NCBI GenBank assembly: GCA_964482225.1
Contig: CAYZWT010000018.1
Span: 16,201-80,200, forward strand
Direction of reading: 5' to 3'
DNA length: 64,000 bases
DNA from: UBA1429 sp964482225
GTDB taxonomy: Bacteria > Chloroflexota > Anaerolineae > UBA1429
Positions 60,754-64,000 of this stretch are shown here, piece after piece (the first letter of the stretch is position 1; every line of letters begins with the position of its first letter). A model generated the notes under the pieces. That model searched no databases. It saw only the letters and a list, made by a program, of their open reading frames with translations, and was not told the DNA's origin. Both the position numbers and the translations under genes were made by a program.

Positions 60754-61365
60754 ATGGAGAGTGCGCACATAACCCCAGATTGGGCGCCCCGCGTAGCCCA
60801 GGGAAGAATACGGCGACTCTACGAAACCGACGCCCAGGGCATCTATGACGAGGATCTCATTGATGAGGTGGGCTATGCACTGCTCGCTAGGTGCCAGAGC
60901 TTCTTGGATGCAAACGAGGCCCGGGCAGGTCGGGCGCGCTGCCCGCGTTGTTCTGCGATTGTCGCCCACACCTGCCAGAAAGAAGAGGTTCTGCGCGGCG
61001 CCTGTGGCTGGGAGCTGACCTGGGGGAGGTATTTCCAGACCCTGCAGCATGCCCAGCTCAGTGGCGCAGAGCCTGTATTGGCGCAATTCCGTGCCTTTGT
61101 GGCAACCTTTCCGGCCACCGGCACGCCACAGGCCAAGATGCTTGCCATTGACCGACTCATTCATGGCTTTCATTGGTATCTCAAGACAAACCGTCCCACG
61201 CGGCCTGTAGCGGTCAACCTGATCGAGGGGCGTTTGAACGATGTGGTTGCCTTTCTCGACCGGTTGACCTACGGCGATCAGAGCACGCCCGGCCTGCAGC
61301 AAAGCCATACCCACTGGAAACAGATGATAGAGGTGAATCGAGATTGGTACCCTCAGAGGCAATAG
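60754..61365 (+). CDS. Zinc-ribbon-containing hypothetical protein
   Basis: A 203-residue soluble protein. A likely metal site is formed by CPRCSAIVAHTC (three Cys) plus a Cys about 11 residues later (RGACGWELTWG). The rest is helical and ends in LQQSHTHWKQMIEVNRDW. Helical segments with FHWYLKTNRPTRPVAVNLIEG suggest an RNA- or DNA-associated fold but nothing firm. The start at 60754 has an AGAGG directly before it and AAGGAAAGGG further upstream. It is followed at 61 bp by a methyltransferase gene and could share its transcript. Function unknown. Confidence 0.6.
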   Translation: MESAHITPDWAPRVAQGRIRRLYETDAQGIYDEDLIDEVGYALLARCQSFLDANEARAGRARCPRCSAIVAHTCQKEEVLRGACGWELTWGRYFQTLQHAQLSGAEPVLAQFRAFVATFPATGTPQAKMLAIDRLIHGFHWYLKTNRPTRPVAVNLIEGRLNDVVAFLDRLTYGDQSTPGLQQSHTHWKQMIEVNRDWYPQRQ

Positions 61366-61425
61366 GGCCAATCCAGCGCCCTGCATATGAGGCCAAAGTA
61401 CAGATCGTTCAGCATACGGAGGATC

Positions 61426-62265
61426 GTGCCTACGAGATACGTACATGGCTACAACCTGACGGAAGCGCAACGGTTGCAGGACCAGGCCAAGACCCTGGTT
61501 GAGCTCCTGCATTCGGACACAGTCTATCCCAAAGGACACACGATCCTGGAGGCGGGTTGTGGCGTGGGCGCCCAGACCGTGACGCTTGCGCGGAACAGTC
61601 CGCAAGCCCTTATCACGTCCGTGGACCTTGCTCTGGCATCCGTTGTCGAGGCCAGACTGGCGGTGCAGGCAGCCGGGCTGAGAAACGTCACAGTGTGCCA
61701 GGCGGATATCCTGAACCTGTCGTTTGCCCCTGGGTCCTTCGATCACGTTTTCGTGTGCTTTGTCCTAGAGCATCTGGCCCACCCGGTTGAGGCTTTGCGG
61801 GCGCTGGGGCAGGTGCTCAAGATTGGCGGCACTATCACGGTAATAGAGGGCGATCACGGCTCTGCCTACTTTTACCCCGAGAGCGCCCTTGCACGAAAGG
61901 CGATCCAATGCCAGGTCGAGCTGCAGGCGAGGGCCGGTGGCAATGCTTTGATTGGGAGAACGCTCTATCCATTGCTTATAGAAGCGGGGTTCAGCGAGGT
62001 GCGCGTTTCGCCACGGATGGTCTATGTGGATGCCAGCAAGCCCGATCTCGTTGAAGGGTTTACCAGAAAAACGTTCAACGCCATGATCGAGGGCATCAAA
62101 GAATCTGCTTTGGCTGCCGGCCTTATGGGCCAAGAGGACCTGGATAGGGGAATCGCCGATCTGCATCGCACGACAGAGGCGGATGGCGTCTTTTGCTACA
62201 CGTTCTTCAAAGCCGTAGGAACCAACGCCGCACCCGCTGGGCAGGACGCTATGCCCGCCCGCTAG
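61426..62265 (+). CDS. Class I SAM-dependent methyltransferase
   Basis: A 279-residue methyltransferase. After the start PTRYVHGYNLTEAQRLQDQA comes a canonical motif I (ILEAGCGVGAQTVTLAR, about residue 40), the strand-2 acid in TSVDLALASV, motif II near CQADILNLSFAPGSFDHVF and FVLEHLAHPVEALR typical of UbiE-like enzymes. The start was placed at the GTG at 61426, although its GGAGG is only 3 nt away; the ATG at 61387 is the alternative. The substrate may be a small metabolite or lipid; it is not known. Confidence 0.82.
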   Translation: MPTRYVHGYNLTEAQRLQDQAKTLVELLHSDTVYPKGHTILEAGCGVGAQTVTLARNSPQALITSVDLALASVVEARLAVQAAGLRNVTVCQADILNLSFAPGSFDHVFVCFVLEHLAHPVEALRALGQVLKIGGTITVIEGDHGSAYFYPESALARKAIQCQVELQARAGGNALIGRTLYPLLIEAGFSEVRVSPRMVYVDASKPDLVEGFTRKTFNAMIEGIKESALAAGLMGQEDLDRGIADLHRTTEADGVFCYTFFKAVGTNAAPAGQDAMPAR

Positions 62266-62344
62266 ATCATTCCTCCGAGGGTCTAGAGCGCCGAACCTTT
62301 CCTCCGCTCCGAATGGCGCTCCGCCTATGGCACGCGCCCCCCAA

Positions 62345-62373
62345 TTGCCCAACCATCCCCATCATGCTATAGT
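62345..62373 (+). promoter_or_regulatory. Promoter of the RdgB-like gene
   Basis: TTGCCC (62345-62350), a 17-bp spacer and TATAGT (62368-62373), with TGC before the -10 as an extended element. The start codon is about 27 bp further on. Confidence 0.7.
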
Positions 62374-62400
62374 CTTGTTTCGGATAGGGGGGGAACAACC

Positions 62401-63021
62401 ATGCGTTTGCTGATCGCCACGCATAATCGTGGCAAGCTGGCCGAATATGCCGAGCTGTTGCGCGAATTGCCCGTCGAGTTGGTGAGCCTGGCCGACATGG
62501 GCGTCGCATTTGACGTCGAGGAGACGGGCGCGACCTTTGCCGAGAACGCCCTGCTCAAGGCGCGCGCCTTTGCCGAGGCCACGGGGCTGATCAGCGTGGC
62601 GGATGACTCGGGGCTTGAGGTGGATGCCCTGGATGGCGCGCCGGGCGTCTATTCGGCTCGCTATGCCGGGCCCGATGCCACCGACGAGGGCCGCTACCGC
62701 AAGCTCCTTGGCGAGCTGGCAGAGATGGGCAAGCCCAAGCGCACGGCGCGCTTTCGCTGCGTGATCGCCGTGGCATGGCCCGACGGGCGCCGCGCCCTGA
62801 CCGAGGGCGCCATCGAGGGCGTGATCGCCTGCGCGCCCCGAGGCGAGCAGGGCTTTGGCTACGACCCCGTGTTCTACCTGCCCGAGCGGCGCTGCACCAT
62901 GGCCGAGCTGCCGCCCGAGGTCAAGAACCAGATCAGCCATCGGGCCATCGCTGCGCGGGCGCTGGCCGAGCTGCTGGCCCGTTGCCTGGAGACAGGTCGC
63001 TGCCCGGCTGCCGCTACCTGA
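62401..63021 (+). CDS. rdgB: RdgB/HAM1-type non-canonical purine NTP pyrophosphatase
   Basis: A 206-residue nucleotide-pool sanitiser that hydrolyses dITP, ITP and XTP to the monophosphate. Signature motifs: N-terminal LLIATHNRGKLAEY, ETGATFAENALLKARAFAEATG, the catalytic SVADDSGLEVDAL and GAPGVYSARYAG, and the C-terminal GFGYDPVFYLPE and KNQISHRAIAARAL. Length and motif order are complete. The start is preceded by a G-rich AGGGGGG at 7 nt. It is probably monocistronic, with its own promoter, and its 3' end converges on the CBS-ACT gene. Confidence 0.95.
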   Translation: MRLLIATHNRGKLAEYAELLRELPVELVSLADMGVAFDVEETGATFAENALLKARAFAEATGLISVADDSGLEVDALDGAPGVYSARYAGPDATDEGRYRKLLGELAEMGKPKRTARFRCVIAVAWPDGRRALTEGAIEGVIACAPRGEQGFGYDPVFYLPERRCTMAELPPEVKNQISHRAIAARALAELLARCLETGRCPAAAT

Positions 63022-63063
63022 GCGGCAGACCGCCCGACGTTGGCGTCCCTGTCGTCGCAGGCG

Positions 63064-63711
63064 CTATCTGGTCTCGCGAATGTCCACTATCTCGGCGTCT
63101 AGTTGCTGGACGATGCCCATCATCTGCTCGCGCGTGATCCCTTGCACCTTGAAGGCGATCTGGCGGCTGGTTGGATCGTCTCCCCAAAAAGTGCCCAAGC
63201 TGACGATGTCGGCATCATAGGCCGAGATGGCCTGGGTAAGCTTGGCCAGCACGCCTCGCTGCTCTTGCACCTGAATGGTCACGCGCAGGCCCCATTCCCG
63301 CGCCCCCAAGAGCTCCAAAAAGACCTTGAACAGGTCGCTCTCGGTGATCATGCCCACCAGCCGGCCATCGCGCATGACGGGCAACCCACCGACCTGGTTG
63401 TCGGCCATAGTGCGAGCTGCCTCTTCCAGGGGGCAGTCCTCTGCGATGGTGATGACATCGCGCGTCATCAGGCTTTCGATGGTGATCTTGGACATGAGAT
63501 AGTTCATCTCGTACACGCTCAGGCTGGTCACCGGCGAAGGAGACGCGTACAAGAGGTCTCTTTCCAGCACGATGCCGATCAGCTCATTGTCGCGATTCAG
63601 AACGGGCAGGCGCCTGACCTTTTCCTCGCGCATGATCCGTAGCGCGTCATGCAGCGATGTTTCAGGCCGAATGGTGATGGGATGACGCGACATCCGTTCT
63701 TTGACCAGCAT
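63064..63711 (-). CDS. CBS-domain protein with C-terminal ACT domain (AcuB-like)
   Basis: A 215-residue regulatory protein. Two CBS domains occupy residues 1-60 (MSRHPITIRPETSLHDALRIM) and 75-130 (LMTRDVITIAEDCPLEEAARTM), which together bind adenine nucleotides, and a C-terminal ACT domain (LRVTIQVQEQRGVLAKLTQAISAYDADIVSLG) may bind amino acids. The arrangement matches AcuB-like proteins linked to acetoin or acetate metabolism, but no such operon is present and the target is unknown. GGAGGG lies 7 nt upstream. A leader of about 140 nt with three CAGGCCCTK blocks (63774, 63804 and 63828) separates it from its promoter. Confidence 0.88.
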   Translation of the reverse strand: MLVKERMSRHPITIRPETSLHDALRIMREEKVRRLPVLNRDNELIGIVLERDLLYASPSPVTSLSVYEMNYLMSKITIESLMTRDVITIAEDCPLEEAARTMADNQVGGLPVMRDGRLVGMITESDLFKVFLELLGAREWGLRVTIQVQEQRGVLAKLTQAISAYDADIVSLGTFWGDDPTSRQIAFKVQGITREQMMGIVQQLDAEIVDIRETR

Positions 63712-63857
63712 CAGATTCCCTCCTACCCAATAACCCTAACGCGGTTGTTCTTTTGCCATGCCTGAGGCATCCGCAGGCCCTTGGGCCCGTTGCTGCTTTT
63801 CGCCAGGCCCTTGTGCCCTGAAAACGGCAGGCCCTGCGTGCCCGCTCAGGCACAGGT

Positions 63858-63886
63858 ATTATAGCCGACGGTTGGCCCCATGTCGA
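63858..63886 (-). promoter_or_regulatory. Promoter of the CBS-ACT gene
   Basis: Minus-strand TCGACA (63886-63881), a 17-bp spacer and perfect TATAAT (63863-63858). Transcription would start near 63850, giving a leader of about 140 nt to the ATG at 63711. Confidence 0.75.
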
Positions 63887-63986
63887 GGGCAACACAAGGA
63901 ATCGGCTCTCTTTGTGGCGCAGGCGCGTGGCAACGGCGGCGACAGGTTTTGGTGATTGTTCGAGTATTGGTGGAGCATATTGGCAC

Positions 63987-64000
63987 CTGAGAGGGAGGCA
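63987..64000 (+). promoter_or_regulatory. Ribosome-site-like sequence at the window edge
   Basis: GAGAGGGAGG at the last dozen bases is purine-rich and has correct Shine-Dalgarno form, so a plus-strand gene probably begins just beyond the window. The preceding 100 bp has no ORF; a promoter was not resolved. Confidence 0.4.

Overview
The window is 64 kb of high-GC DNA from a free-living bacterium, most likely a member of the phylum Chloroflexota (an Anaerolineae-like lineage). This is an inference from gene content: MalT-like STAND regulators ending in a winged helix plus BTAD domain, a DUF5317 membrane protein, an NHLP/Os1348-clan mini-protein, polytopic glycosyltransferases with tandem C-terminal beta domains, and many ABC importers with lipoprotein binding proteins. 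AGGAGG ribosome sites and sigma70-like promoters are easy to see, and many of the latter carry an extended -10 (TGTGCTATAMT). A run of exactly 100 N at 58425-58524 marks an assembly gap. No rRNA, tRNA, CRISPR array, transposase or prophage gene was found.

Layout. 1-1958: the 3' part of a NarL-type sensor kinase plus its LuxR-type regulator. 2000-9008 (minus): three tandem paralogous GT-C glycosyltransferases behind one promoter. 9473-13436: a Tat-exported solute-binding lipoprotein, a DUF3006 plus ComEC-like metallo-beta-lactamase pair, and a small unknown protein. 13718-18937: an M24 aminopeptidase, a GH127 beta-L-arabinofuranosidase and an MFS exporter, separated by palindromic elements. 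19315-24568: a GNAT protein, an operon of PRPP synthetase, SDR and beta-propeller lactonase, and a divergent CrtI-like flavoprotein. 24890-33541: amino-acid import. A GlnH-like binding protein and a LivK-like binding protein share one promoter, leader and signal-peptide cassette, followed by livHMGF and then a GlnP/GlnQ pair. 33614-37485 (minus): a MazEF-type module and a hybrid-type kinase/regulator pair. 37798-40644: a TIR/DUF4062-like protein, a zinc-ribbon membrane protein and an M23-like secreted protein. 40718-42858 (minus): a two-gene NiFe hydrogenase. 43014-48411: an ABC1/UbiB kinase, a sugar epimerase and an MrfA/Hrq1-type helicase. 48998-52354: acetyl-CoA synthetase and an OFA-family transporter. 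52539-54314 (minus): an epoxyqueuosine-reductase-like ferredoxin protein and a TIM-barrel isomerase. 54679-59568: a large STAND/TPR/BTAD regulator followed by a tandem array of signal-peptide-like micro-genes, DUF5317 and an NHLP-clan peptide. 59675-63711: two methyltransferases, a zinc-ribbon protein, an RdgB-like NTPase and a CBS-ACT protein.

The most interesting stretch is 54679-58658. A TPR-containing ATPase regulator with a SARP-type C-terminus ends at a strong terminator. Downstream is a promoter with two GTGAGT repeats exactly 11 bp apart, the second heptamer lying 8 bp upstream of a -10, which is the classic SARP operator geometry. That promoter drives at least four tiny ORFs, two of them complete and identical 30-residue peptides that differ only at synonymous sites and end in GAPIPWST. 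This looks like a peptide-signalling or secreted-micropeptide system, with an assembly gap falling inside the repeat array. A second notable feature is the duplicated promoter, structured 5' UTR and lipoprotein signal peptide in front of two unrelated ABC binding proteins (24680-24960 and 25771-26030). Its leader can form mutually exclusive helices, one of which encloses the Shine-Dalgarno sequence.
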